Assembly (NCBI RefSeq): GCF_004682055.1
Contig: NZ_QUZU01000032.1
Coordinates: forward strand, 1 to 64,000
DNA length: 64,000 bases
Origin: Pseudomonas kairouanensis
Lineage (GTDB): Bacteria; Pseudomonadota; Gammaproteobacteria; Pseudomonadales; Pseudomonadaceae
Direction of reading: 5' to 3'
Below are positions 42,847 through 50,473 of the stretch, piece after piece. Position numbers and translations under genes: made by a program. Each line of letters starts with the position of its first letter. The stretch's first letter is position 1. Below the pieces are notes generated by a model. The model made no database searches. It saw nothing but the letters and a program-made list of their open reading frames with translations, and was not told where the DNA came from.

Positions 42847-43617
42847 ATGAATCCAATGTCAGCGCAACAGCACAACGAGGTCGCCAGTTACTCAGCGCAA
42901 TATTCGGCCGATTTTGTCGAGCGTTGGGACGAGTTGATCGACTGGGAAAAACGCAAGGCCGGGGAGGGCGGCTTCTTTGAGAAGCTGTTGCGCGAGCATG
43001 GCGTGCAATCGGTGATCGACGTATCGACCGGCAGTGGCTTCCATGCCGTGCAGCTCAAGCAGGCGGGCTTTGACGTGGTGGCCACGGACGGCAGCAGCAC
43101 CATGTTGACCAAGGCGCGGGCGAACTTCCGCGCCCATGGCCTGGAGATCCAATCCCATTACCGCGACTGGCTGTCCCTCGACCCGCAGGACCTGGGGCAA
43201 TTCGATGCACTGGTGTGCCTGGGCAGTTCGTTGTGCCACGTCTTCGCCGCCCATGATCGCCTGAACGTGCTGGAAAGGTTCCGGGCCTTGCTCAAGCCCG
43301 GTGGCTTGTTGATTGTCGATCAGCGCAACTTCCTGGCCATTCGTGCAGGGCACTTCAAGGCCAGCGGCAATTACTATTATTGCGGCACCCACGCTTCGGT
43401 CAGCCTGGGCCAGGTCGATGAGCACCTGTGCGAGTTCATCTACACCTTTGATAACGCCCAGCAGTACCGGCTCAAGGTCTACCCGCTGTTGCCGGGGGAA
43501 TTGGCCACCGAGGTGCTGGCGTCCGGGTTTTCGGTGCATGAGAGTTACGGTGACTTCCGCCGTGACTACGACCTGATGCATTGCGATTTCGTCATCCACA
43601 CCGCACGCGCGGTGTAA
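42847..43617 (+). CDS. SAM-dependent methyltransferase (glycine/sarcosine N-methyltransferase-like)
   Basis: A 256-residue class I methyltransferase. SAM motif I is VIDVSTGSGFHAVQL (about 57-71), with the acidic VATDGSS at the end of strand 2. Later elements LVCLGSSLCHVF, LLKPGGLLIVDQRN and FVERWDELIDWEKR resemble the glycine/sarcosine N-methyltransferases of betaine synthesis. By similarity an amino group is the likely acceptor. It starts 7 bases after the previous stop. No betaine genes accompany it, so it probably works on the product of this operon. Confidence 0.82.
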   Translation: MNPMSAQQHNEVASYSAQYSADFVERWDELIDWEKRKAGEGGFFEKLLREHGVQSVIDVSTGSGFHAVQLKQAGFDVVATDGSSTMLTKARANFRAHGLEIQSHYRDWLSLDPQDLGQFDALVCLGSSLCHVFAAHDRLNVLERFRALLKPGGLLIVDQRNFLAIRAGHFKASGNYYYCGTHASVSLGQVDEHLCEFIYTFDNAQQYRLKVYPLLPGELATEVLASGFSVHESYGDFRRDYDLMHCDFVIHTARAV

Positions 43618-43627
43618 GGGGGGCAGC

Positions 43628-44857
43628 ATGAGCACACTCGTACAGAGCACCCCGCGCACCTTGGACAGCGTCGTGCTGGCAGTGGTGTTGACCGGCTTTG
43701 TGGCCAGTACCTATGGCTTCGGGGTCTACCTGTTCGCCAACCTGGTGGTGGACATGCGCCGCGACATCGGCTTTGACTACACCACGGTGGGCTTGATCAC
43801 CGGCGGTGCGCAGATCGGCTTTTTGTTGTTTTCATCGGTGACCAGCTATATCAGCCGCTTTTTCGAGGGCTGGAAGATCAGCCTGGTGTCCACGGTGCTG
43901 ACGTCCCTGGCGCTGCTGGGGTTGAGTGTCAGCGACAGCATCGGGTTGTCCGGGGCGTTGCTGATTCTGCTCGGTGGCTGTTCGGCGTCGGTGTACATCC
44001 CGCTGGCGGAGATCGTCACCAAGAGCTTCAGCCCAGGCAATCGCTCGCGGGTCATGGGGCTGATTTCCAGTGGCACCAGCTATGGCGTATTCATCAATGG
44101 CTTGCTGGTGTCGTTCCTGACCTTGCATGGCGGCTGGCGCTCGATCTGGCTGACCGCCGGCCTGATATCGGTGGCGCTGTGCGTGGTGGCGTGGTTTCTG
44201 CTGCGCAACCTGGCGTCGGGACAGGACACCGGGTTTGCCGGCGAGCGCTCTACAGCAGTCGACAGCACTGCGCCGTGGCTGAGCCGTTCGCTCTATTTGA
44301 CCTGGGCCATCGCTTTTCTCAACGGCATGGCGTTGCTGCCATTCCAGACGTACCTCGCGCCATTTCTGCGGGACGAGTTGGGCGTGTCGGTGCAGGACAC
44401 CGGGTTTGTCTGGACCACCATCGGTGCGGTGGGCATGGCCTCGGGTTTCCTGGTGGGCTGGATCGCGGACAAGGTCGGGGTGCGCACCTCGTTGGCCATG
44501 TGCTTCTTGAGCGCGGGGCTGGCGGCCACGTTGGTGTTCAGCTTCAACAGCCTGCCGCTGTTCTACCTGGCGGCATTTTTGTTTGCCCTGGCGTTTTACC
44601 CGATCTTCGGGCTGGTCCCCAGCTACATCGGGCAAATCGTGCCGGTCAGCCGCCTGACCCAGGCCTTTGGCATTGCCAACGTATTGATCGGCCTGGGTGG
44701 GGTGTGCGGCAACTTCCTGGGTGGGTTTTCCAAGGACCTCACCGGCTCGTTTGCCACGGTGTACTGGGTGGTGGCGCTGTTGTTGTTCGCACAGTGCGTG
44801 ATGGTATTCATGTTGGGCAAACAGCCCGCTTCAACGGTGGAGGACGCGCGGCCATGA
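43628..44857 (+). CDS. MFS transporter (probable product exporter)
   Basis: A 409-residue major facilitator protein with about 12 hydrophobic helices. It has the characteristic loop segments RFFEGWKISLVST between helices 2 and 3 and GWIADKVGVRTSLAMC in the second half. It lies inside the operon, 10 bases after the methyltransferase stop and overlapping the APS kinase start. Export of the pathway product is the simplest role; uptake of a precursor cannot be excluded. Confidence 0.88.
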   Translation: MSTLVQSTPRTLDSVVLAVVLTGFVASTYGFGVYLFANLVVDMRRDIGFDYTTVGLITGGAQIGFLLFSSVTSYISRFFEGWKISLVSTVLTSLALLGLSVSDSIGLSGALLILLGGCSASVYIPLAEIVTKSFSPGNRSRVMGLISSGTSYGVFINGLLVSFLTLHGGWRSIWLTAGLISVALCVVAWFLLRNLASGQDTGFAGERSTAVDSTAPWLSRSLYLTWAIAFLNGMALLPFQTYLAPFLRDELGVSVQDTGFVWTTIGAVGMASGFLVGWIADKVGVRTSLAMCFLSAGLAATLVFSFNSLPLFYLAAFLFALAFYPIFGLVPSYIGQIVPVSRLTQAFGIANVLIGLGGVCGNFLGGFSKDLTGSFATVYWVVALLLFAQCVMVFMLGKQPASTVEDARP

Positions 44858-45468
44858 GCTATTTTCCGGACAACACCCAGCAACACCTGCACCGGTTTGC
44901 CTTCAGTCACAGGGGCGCCGTACACGCGCGGATGAAGCAGAAACCCCTGGTTATCTGGATGACCGGTATTTCTGCCTCCGGCAAGTCGACCATCGCCGAC
45001 GCCCTGGATGTTGCCCTGCAGCAACAAGGGCGGTTCACCTGCATCATCGATGGCGACTCAGTGCGCGGCGGGCTTTGCCGGGACCTGGGGTTCAGCGATA
45101 GCGACCGCGATGAGAATATCCGCCGGGTTGCCGAAGTGGCGCGGCTGATGGTGGACACGGGGCTGATCGTGATCGTGGCGCTGATCTCACCGTCTTCGGC
45201 GAGCCGGCATTACGCGCGCTCTATCATCGGCAACGAGTCCTTCGTTGAAGTGCATGTGGATGCGCCCTTGGCAACGGCCGAACAACGCGACCCCAAGGGA
45301 CTGTACAAGAAGGCGCGGTCGGGGCTGATCAAGCACTTCACCGGTATCGATTCGCGCTATGACGTGCCGGTGTTTCCGGAGGTGCATCTGGATACCCAGG
45401 CGCTTTCAGTCGACGACTCGGTGAGCAAGCTGCTCGATTGGATTGCACGGCGTGATGATCTGGCTTAG
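44854..45468 (+). CDS. cysC: adenylylsulfate (APS) kinase
   Basis: A 204-residue CysC-type APS kinase that makes PAPS from APS and ATP. It has the Walker A loop GISASGKST (38-46), DGDSVRGGLCRDLGFSDSDR, the active-site region LISPSSASR and RDPKGLYKKAR. It starts within the MFS stop (ATGA overlap at 44854). It stands alone, without cysD or cysN, as the last gene of the sulfotransferase operon. It therefore likely supplies PAPS for sulfonation rather than for sulfate assimilation. Confidence 0.93.
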   Translation: MSYFPDNTQQHLHRFAFSHRGAVHARMKQKPLVIWMTGISASGKSTIADALDVALQQQGRFTCIIDGDSVRGGLCRDLGFSDSDRDENIRRVAEVARLMVDTGLIVIVALISPSSASRHYARSIIGNESFVEVHVDAPLATAEQRDPKGLYKKARSGLIKHFTGIDSRYDVPVFPEVHLDTQALSVDDSVSKLLDWIARRDDLA

Positions 45469-45565
45469 CCGTTGGTCTTTGCGCGGGGGATGACGGTGTT
45501 TGTCACTCCAGAAAACAAGGTACTCTGCGCCATCGCATGGATATCACGTTTTCCCTGGAGCCGGC

Positions 45566-46204
45566 ATGACACATTTTACGGGCACTGCGAAGTCGATACG
45601 TTTGATTGGCGGCGCCCGGGTATTGGACTTTATCAACACCACCAATGGGCGGCGTCCGGGTACGGCGCTCAAGGTGACTGAAGAGCGGCTCACCAGTTTC
45701 CAGTTCTTCTTTGAATGGGCGCTGCATGCCTCGTTGGTCACGGCTCAAGAGTTCGAGGCGTACAAGGCCATGGTGTTCGAATCGCCTATGGCCTACCAAC
45801 CCGACCTGGACGCGGTTATCGCGTTCAGGGAGTGCCTGTATGGCGTGTTTCATGCCCTGTCGCTGCGCCGCCCGGCCGGCGATGAAGCGTTGCAGCAGAT
45901 CAACCTGAGGTTCCAGCAAGGCGTCACCTGGCGCGTGCTGCGCTCGGTTGCGGGGGCGCCCGGTTGGGGTTGGAAGGCCTGCACCTCTACCCAGGAGTTG
46001 ACCGCGATGTTGCTGGGGCGACTGGCCATTGAGGCCACGCAGTTGCTGGTATCTGGCGACCTGCAGGCGCTGCGCAGTTGCAGCTCCACCGATTGCGACT
46101 GGGTGTTCCTGGATATCTCCAAGAACAAACAGCGCAAATGGTGCCAGATGAGCGTCTGCGGCAGCCGCGAGAAGCTGAGCCGCCTCAAGCAGGCGGCGCA
46201 CTGA
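45566..46204 (+). CDS. CGNR zinc-finger protein
   Basis: A 212-residue protein with an N-terminal ABATE-like domain (ARVLDFINTTNGR) and a C-terminal CGNR-type zinc finger (about 163-208). The finger contains CSSTDCDWVFLDISKN and WCQMSVCGSREKLSRL, where the name-giving Asn is Ser. Such proteins are thought to be stress-linked transcription regulators. It starts 97 bp after the cysC stop with its own GGAG site, so it is probably a separate unit. Confidence 0.85.
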   Translation: MTHFTGTAKSIRLIGGARVLDFINTTNGRRPGTALKVTEERLTSFQFFFEWALHASLVTAQEFEAYKAMVFESPMAYQPDLDAVIAFRECLYGVFHALSLRRPAGDEALQQINLRFQQGVTWRVLRSVAGAPGWGWKACTSTQELTAMLLGRLAIEATQLLVSGDLQALRSCSSTDCDWVFLDISKNKQRKWCQMSVCGSREKLSRLKQAAH

Positions 46205-46233
46205 CGGGGGCGACGGGTAGCGATTGCCCGACT

Positions 46234-46255
46234 TAATAGGAAGCATTACTATTCA
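46234..46255 (+). promoter_or_regulatory. weak Fur-box-like site before fecI
   Basis: Read on the minus strand, the site gives GAATAGTAATGCTTCCTATT. This keeps the GAAT, TAAT and ATT parts of the Pseudomonas Fur consensus but has several mismatches. It lies about 30-50 bp upstream of the fecI start, where a Fur operator is expected. Confidence 0.4.
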
Positions 46256-46281
46256 CGCCCCGCCTCCCCAGTGCTCCCGCG

Positions 46282-46779
46282 ATGATCCCTCAGCCGCCCC
46301 GCAGAACAGGCTTTTTCGAGCACTACGAAGAGTTGATCCGGACCTGGACCCGTCGCCTCAGAAGCCGTCAGCAGGCCGAAGACCTGGCTCACGACACCTT
46401 CGTGCGGGTGCTGGAGGCCAAGTCCGCCTCTGTTGAGCAACCGCGTGCCTACCTGCACCAGACCGCACGCAACATTGCGGTGGATGGCTACCGGCGCGCG
46501 GACCGGCGCGAGGCCATGGAGCTGGAAGCCTTTGATCAGACGCCCCACAGCGGCGACCCGGAGCATTTCATGCACGCGATCCAATTGGCGGACTCCATCG
46601 AACAGGCCCTGGCCGAGCTGCCGCTTAACTGCCGCAAGATTTTCATCTGGCAGAAGATCGAAGGGCTGACCCAGCAGGAAATCGCCGAACGCCTGGGTTT
46701 GTCCAAGAACATGGTGGAAAAGTATATGATCCGCACCCTGCGGCATCTGCGTGACCGCCTGGACGCGATGGCCCCATGA
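46282..46779 (+). CDS. fecI: FecI-type ECF sigma factor
   Basis: A 165-residue ECF sigma factor. Region 2 includes EDLAHDTFVRVLEAKSASV, and region 4 has TQQEIAERLGLSKNMVEKYM. It is followed by an overlapping fecR-type gene and a receptor very similar to E. coli FecA, so this is the ferric citrate signalling sigma factor that switches on fecA. It is transcribed away from the CGNR gene across about 77 bp. Confidence 0.93.
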   Translation: MIPQPPRRTGFFEHYEELIRTWTRRLRSRQQAEDLAHDTFVRVLEAKSASVEQPRAYLHQTARNIAVDGYRRADRREAMELEAFDQTPHSGDPEHFMHAIQLADSIEQALAELPLNCRKIFIWQKIEGLTQQEIAERLGLSKNMVEKYMIRTLRHLRDRLDAMAP

Positions 46780-47762
46780 CCCATGCCCGCTTTGAAACAG
46801 GACCTTCCATGATGGATAGCCGTGCACGCGATGAAGCCGCGCAATGGTTTGTACGCCTGCAAGACACCGGACTGAGCGCCGCCGAGCGCCAGCAGTTCGA
46901 GGCATGGCGCACTGAGCAACCCCAACACCAATACGAATTCGATGTGCTGCAAGGGCTGTGGAACGCCACCGACTTGCTGCCCAAGGCCCGTTTGCAGGCG
47001 TTGTGCGATACCCCGGCCCAGGGCCCCAGGCGGCGTGCGGTGGTGCGCTATGCCGTGGCAGCCAGCGTGGTGGCGGTCGCACTGGGGTTAGGACTGTTCA
47101 GTGGGCTCAATCATCCCAAGCCCTACAGTGCCGAGTTCAGCACGGGTTTGGGCGAGCATCGCCAGGTGGCCTTGCCCGATGGCTCGGTGATGGACCTCAA
47201 CAGCCGCAGTGTGGTCATGGTGCGCTATGAAAACGGCCGGCGCGGTGTGGAACTCAAGCAGGGCGAGGCGATGTTCAGCGTCGAGCACGACACCAGCCAA
47301 CCCTTTGTGGTCGCCGCCGGGGCCGGGCAGGTGACGGTCACGGGGACACGTTTCGATGTGCGCCGTGATGATGACCAGACTCGCGTGGTGGTCGAGGCCG
47401 GTACCGTCAAGGTACAAGGCCGTTCGCCGGACGAGGGGGTGACGCTCACGGCGGGGCTGGGCAGCCATGTGGACAGCAAAGGCCAGGTGGCGGCGCCTTA
47501 TGCGGTAAACGCCGAGGAACTGACAGCCTGGCGTACCGGCAAGCTGGTGTTCAACAACGCCTTGCTGGGCGAAGTGGCGCGGGAAGTCTCGCGTTATCGC
47601 GAGCATCCGTTGCGGGTCAGCACGCCCGCGGTCAGCAACCTGCGCCTGACCAGTGTGTTCAAGGCCAACGACACCGACGCCTTGCTCAAGGCCTTGCCGC
47701 ACATCCTGCCGGTGGCCTTGCGCACCTTGCCCGATGGTAGCCAGGAAATTATTTCGCGCTGA
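46776..47762 (+). CDS. fecR: FecR anti-sigma/sigma regulator
   Basis: A 328-residue inner-membrane regulator. The cytoplasmic N-terminal domain has DEAAQWFVRLQDTGLSAAE and RQQFEAWRTEQPQHQYEFD. One transmembrane helix follows (about 90-107, RYAVAASVVAVALGLGLF), then the periplasmic FecR domain (RQVALPDGSVMDLNSRSVV, VTVTGTRFDVRRDDDQTRV). The ATG overlaps the fecI stop (ATGA); ATG 46809, with AGGA upstream, is an alternative that trims 11 residues. It relays FecA occupancy to FecI. Confidence 0.92.
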   Translation: MTHARFETGPSMMDSRARDEAAQWFVRLQDTGLSAAERQQFEAWRTEQPQHQYEFDVLQGLWNATDLLPKARLQALCDTPAQGPRRRAVVRYAVAASVVAVALGLGLFSGLNHPKPYSAEFSTGLGEHRQVALPDGSVMDLNSRSVVMVRYENGRRGVELKQGEAMFSVEHDTSQPFVVAAGAGQVTVTGTRFDVRRDDDQTRVVVEAGTVKVQGRSPDEGVTLTAGLGSHVDSKGQVAAPYAVNAEELTAWRTGKLVFNNALLGEVAREVSRYREHPLRVSTPAVSNLRLTSVFKANDTDALLKALPHILPVALRTLPDGSQEIISR

Positions 47763-47859
47763 GATTCAGGTTTTTTTCGAGTTCTTCGTCTTCCCCTGCA
47801 ACTGCAACTGGTTTGCATTAACAGCCGCTTACACTTGCGATGACAGGACAAGGCTCGAC

Positions 47860-50265
47860 GTGAAAAAACTCGCCGTTAACAACAATAAAATCTCCCGCTG
47901 GGCGCCGCTGGCCTTGGCGCTCGCCGTCAATGCCGCAGTGCCGTTGGCCTTCGCAGCCGACGCTATTCATATCAAGGCACAACCCCTGGGCGCGGCGCTG
48001 AGCCAGCTGGGCCAGCAGACGTCCCTGCAAGTGTTCTTCAGCCCTGACCTGGTGGCCGGCAAACAGGCGCCTGCGGTCGACGGCAACCTCTCGCCGGAAC
48101 AAGCCCTGCGCCAACTGCTGCAAGGCAGCGGCCTGGATTATCAGATCGATGCGGGCTCCGTGACCCTGCGCCCGCTGAGCAGCGGTAGCGGTGAAGCGGG
48201 CTCGCCCCTGGAGCTGGGCGCCACCGATATCAAGGTGGTCGGCGACTGGCTCGGCGATGCCAATGCCGAAGTGGTGCAGAACCACCCCGGTGCGCGCACC
48301 GTGATCCGTCGGGAAACCATGGTGGAGCAGGGCGCGATGAACGTCGGCGACGTACTGCGCCGCGTACCCGGTGTGCAGGTGCAGGAGTCCAACGGCACCG
48401 GTGGCAGCGACATTTCCCTCAACGTTGGCGTACGTGGCCTTACGTCGCGCCTGTCGCCACGCTCCACCGTCCTTATCGACGGCGTGCCCGCTGCGTTCGC
48501 GCCCTATGGCCAGCCGCAACTGTCGATGGCACCGATTTCCGCCGGCAACCTGGACAGCATCGACGTGGTGCGTGGCGCAGGTTCCGTGCGCTACGGGCCG
48601 CAAAACGTCGGCGGGGTGATCAACTTCGTCACCCGCGCCATCCCCGAGAAATTCTCCGGCGAAGTCGGCACCACGCTGCAAACCTCTGCCCACGGTGGCT
48701 GGAAGCACATCGACAACGCATTTATCGGTGGCACCGCCGACAACGGTATCGGCGTCGCGCTGCTGTACTCCGGGGTCAATGGCAACGGTTATCGCAACAG
48801 CAACAACGGCAACGATATCGACGACGTGATCCTCAAGACCCACTGGGCACCCACCGATCAAGACGACTTCTCGCTGAACTTCCATTACTACGACGCCAGT
48901 GCCGACATGCCCGGCGGCCTGACCCAGAGGCAGTTCGACGCCAACCCTTACCAGTCGGTGCGTGATTGGGACAACTTCAGCGGCCGCCGCAAGGATGTGT
49001 CCTTCAAGTACATCCGCCAGATCGACGACCGCACCCAGGCCGAAGTGCTCACCTACTATTCCGACAGTTTCCGTGGCAGCAATATCGCCAACCGTGACCT
49101 GCTGACCATCGGCTCGTACCCGCGCACCTACTACACCTTCGGCATCGAGCCACGGGTGTCCCATGTGTTCGATATAGGCCCCAGCACCCAGGAAGTCAGC
49201 GTCGGTTATCGCTACCTCAAGGAAGGCATGCACGAGCAGGCCACCATGCTGGGGTTGATCAATAACGTCCCCACCCCGGACGGTCTCAGCGACGGCCATG
49301 TGTATCAGGACCGCACCGGTGGCACCGAGGCCAACGCGTTCTATATCGACAACAAGGTCGATATCGGCAAGTGGACGATCACCCCAGGCATCCGCTTCGA
49401 AGATATCCGCACCGAATGGCACGACCGCCCGGTTATTTCCCAAACCGGCACCCGCGTCACCGAAAAACGCCGCGAAGTGCACAACAACGAACCGCTGCCA
49501 GCCTTGAGCGTGATGTATCACCTCTCCGATGCCTGGAAGCTGTTCGCCAACTACGAGACCTCGTTTGGCAGCCTGCAATACTTCCAGCTGGGCCAGGGCG
49601 GCTCGGGTGACCAGACCGCCAATGGCCTGACCCCGGAAAAAGCCAAGACCTACGAAGTGGGTACCCGCTACAACGACACTGTGTGGGGCGGCGAGCTGAC
49701 GTTCTTCTACATCGACTTCTCCGATGAGCTGCAATACGTCAGCAACGCCGTGGGCTGGACCAACCTCGGCGCCACCAAGCACGAGGGTATCGAAGCCTCG
49801 GCCCACTATGACCTGTCGAACCTGGACCCGCGCCTCGACGGCCTGACGGCCAACGCTGGCTTCACCTATACCAAGGCCACCTCCGAGGGTGACGTCCCGT
49901 TCAAGGGCCGTGACCTGCCACTGTACTCCCGCAAAGTGGCGACCCTGGGCTTGCGTTACGACATCAACCACTGGACCCATAACCTCGACGTCTACGCCCA
50001 GTCTGGCCAGCGTGCGCCAGGGACTGGCACGACCTACATCACCCAGGGCACTGCCGATGGCCTGTACGGCGATATCCCGGGGTATGTCTCGGTCAATGTG
50101 CGCAGCGGCTATGACTTCGGCGAGCAACTGTCCAACTTGAAACTCGGTGTAGGGGTGAAGAACGTCTTTGACCAGCAGCACTACACCCGTTCCAGCGATA
50201 ACAACGCCGGGCTGTACCTGGGTGAACCACGTACCTTCTTCGTACAGGCCAGTGTGGGGTTCTGA
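47860..50265 (+). CDS. fecA: ferric citrate outer-membrane receptor FecA
   Basis: An 801-residue TonB-dependent receptor. A signal peptide precedes an STN signalling domain (about 35-105; IHIKAQPLGAALSQLGQQTS). The plug contains VVGDWLGDA, NNGTG-like ESNGTGGSDISLN, FAPYGQPQLS and VRYGPQNVGGVINFVTRAIP, which closely follow E. coli FecA. The barrel ends VQASVGF. The start is GTG 47860, with AAGG upstream. It imports ferric dicitrate and triggers FecR/FecI, which lie directly upstream. Confidence 0.95.
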   Translation: MKKLAVNNNKISRWAPLALALAVNAAVPLAFAADAIHIKAQPLGAALSQLGQQTSLQVFFSPDLVAGKQAPAVDGNLSPEQALRQLLQGSGLDYQIDAGSVTLRPLSSGSGEAGSPLELGATDIKVVGDWLGDANAEVVQNHPGARTVIRRETMVEQGAMNVGDVLRRVPGVQVQESNGTGGSDISLNVGVRGLTSRLSPRSTVLIDGVPAAFAPYGQPQLSMAPISAGNLDSIDVVRGAGSVRYGPQNVGGVINFVTRAIPEKFSGEVGTTLQTSAHGGWKHIDNAFIGGTADNGIGVALLYSGVNGNGYRNSNNGNDIDDVILKTHWAPTDQDDFSLNFHYYDASADMPGGLTQRQFDANPYQSVRDWDNFSGRRKDVSFKYIRQIDDRTQAEVLTYYSDSFRGSNIANRDLLTIGSYPRTYYTFGIEPRVSHVFDIGPSTQEVSVGYRYLKEGMHEQATMLGLINNVPTPDGLSDGHVYQDRTGGTEANAFYIDNKVDIGKWTITPGIRFEDIRTEWHDRPVISQTGTRVTEKRREVHNNEPLPALSVMYHLSDAWKLFANYETSFGSLQYFQLGQGGSGDQTANGLTPEKAKTYEVGTRYNDTVWGGELTFFYIDFSDELQYVSNAVGWTNLGATKHEGIEASAHYDLSNLDPRLDGLTANAGFTYTKATSEGDVPFKGRDLPLYSRKVATLGLRYDINHWTHNLDVYAQSGQRAPGTGTTYITQGTADGLYGDIPGYVSVNVRSGYDFGEQLSNLKLGVGVKNVFDQQHYTRSSDNNAGLYLGEPRTFFVQASVGF

Positions 50266-50281
50266 CCTGCAAGCGGCGCGG

Positions 50282-50313
50282 AAAAATCGCAGTGCAATAC
50301 TGCGATTTTTTTT
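50282..50313 (+). terminator. intrinsic terminator of fecA
   Basis: A 12-bp perfect inverted repeat (AAAAATCGCAGT at 50282-50293 and ACTGCGATTTTT at 50299-50310), with a five-base loop and a run of eight T. It starts about 15 bases after the fecA stop. Confidence 0.92.
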
Positions 50314-50364
50314 GCCCGCTAATCCAGCCTCCTACCCGGTGATCGGCAGATGGTGTTGCGTTCA

Positions 50365-50393
50365 GGAACTGAATCGGACGAGGTGGCCACACA
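50365..50393 (+). promoter_or_regulatory. hrp box (HrpL-type ECF sigma promoter)
   Basis: GGAACT (50365-50370), a 16-base spacer, then CCACACA (50387-50393) fits the hrp box GGAACC-N15/16-CCACNNA in all but one position. It lies about 80 bp upstream of a gene for a HrpK/NopX-repeat protein. A second such box lies at 51975, which makes a chance match unlikely. Confidence 0.75.
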
Positions 50394-50473
50394 CAGGTGG
50401 CCTGCATTCATGCGCTTGGAAAGGCGTTGGATAGGCAGGTGAACCCTGTGATCACGCCGCACTGGAGATTCAT

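Noticed and set aside
47818..50181. A 787-codon minus-strand open frame opposite fecA
   Set aside because: It is a shadow of a clear fecA gene.
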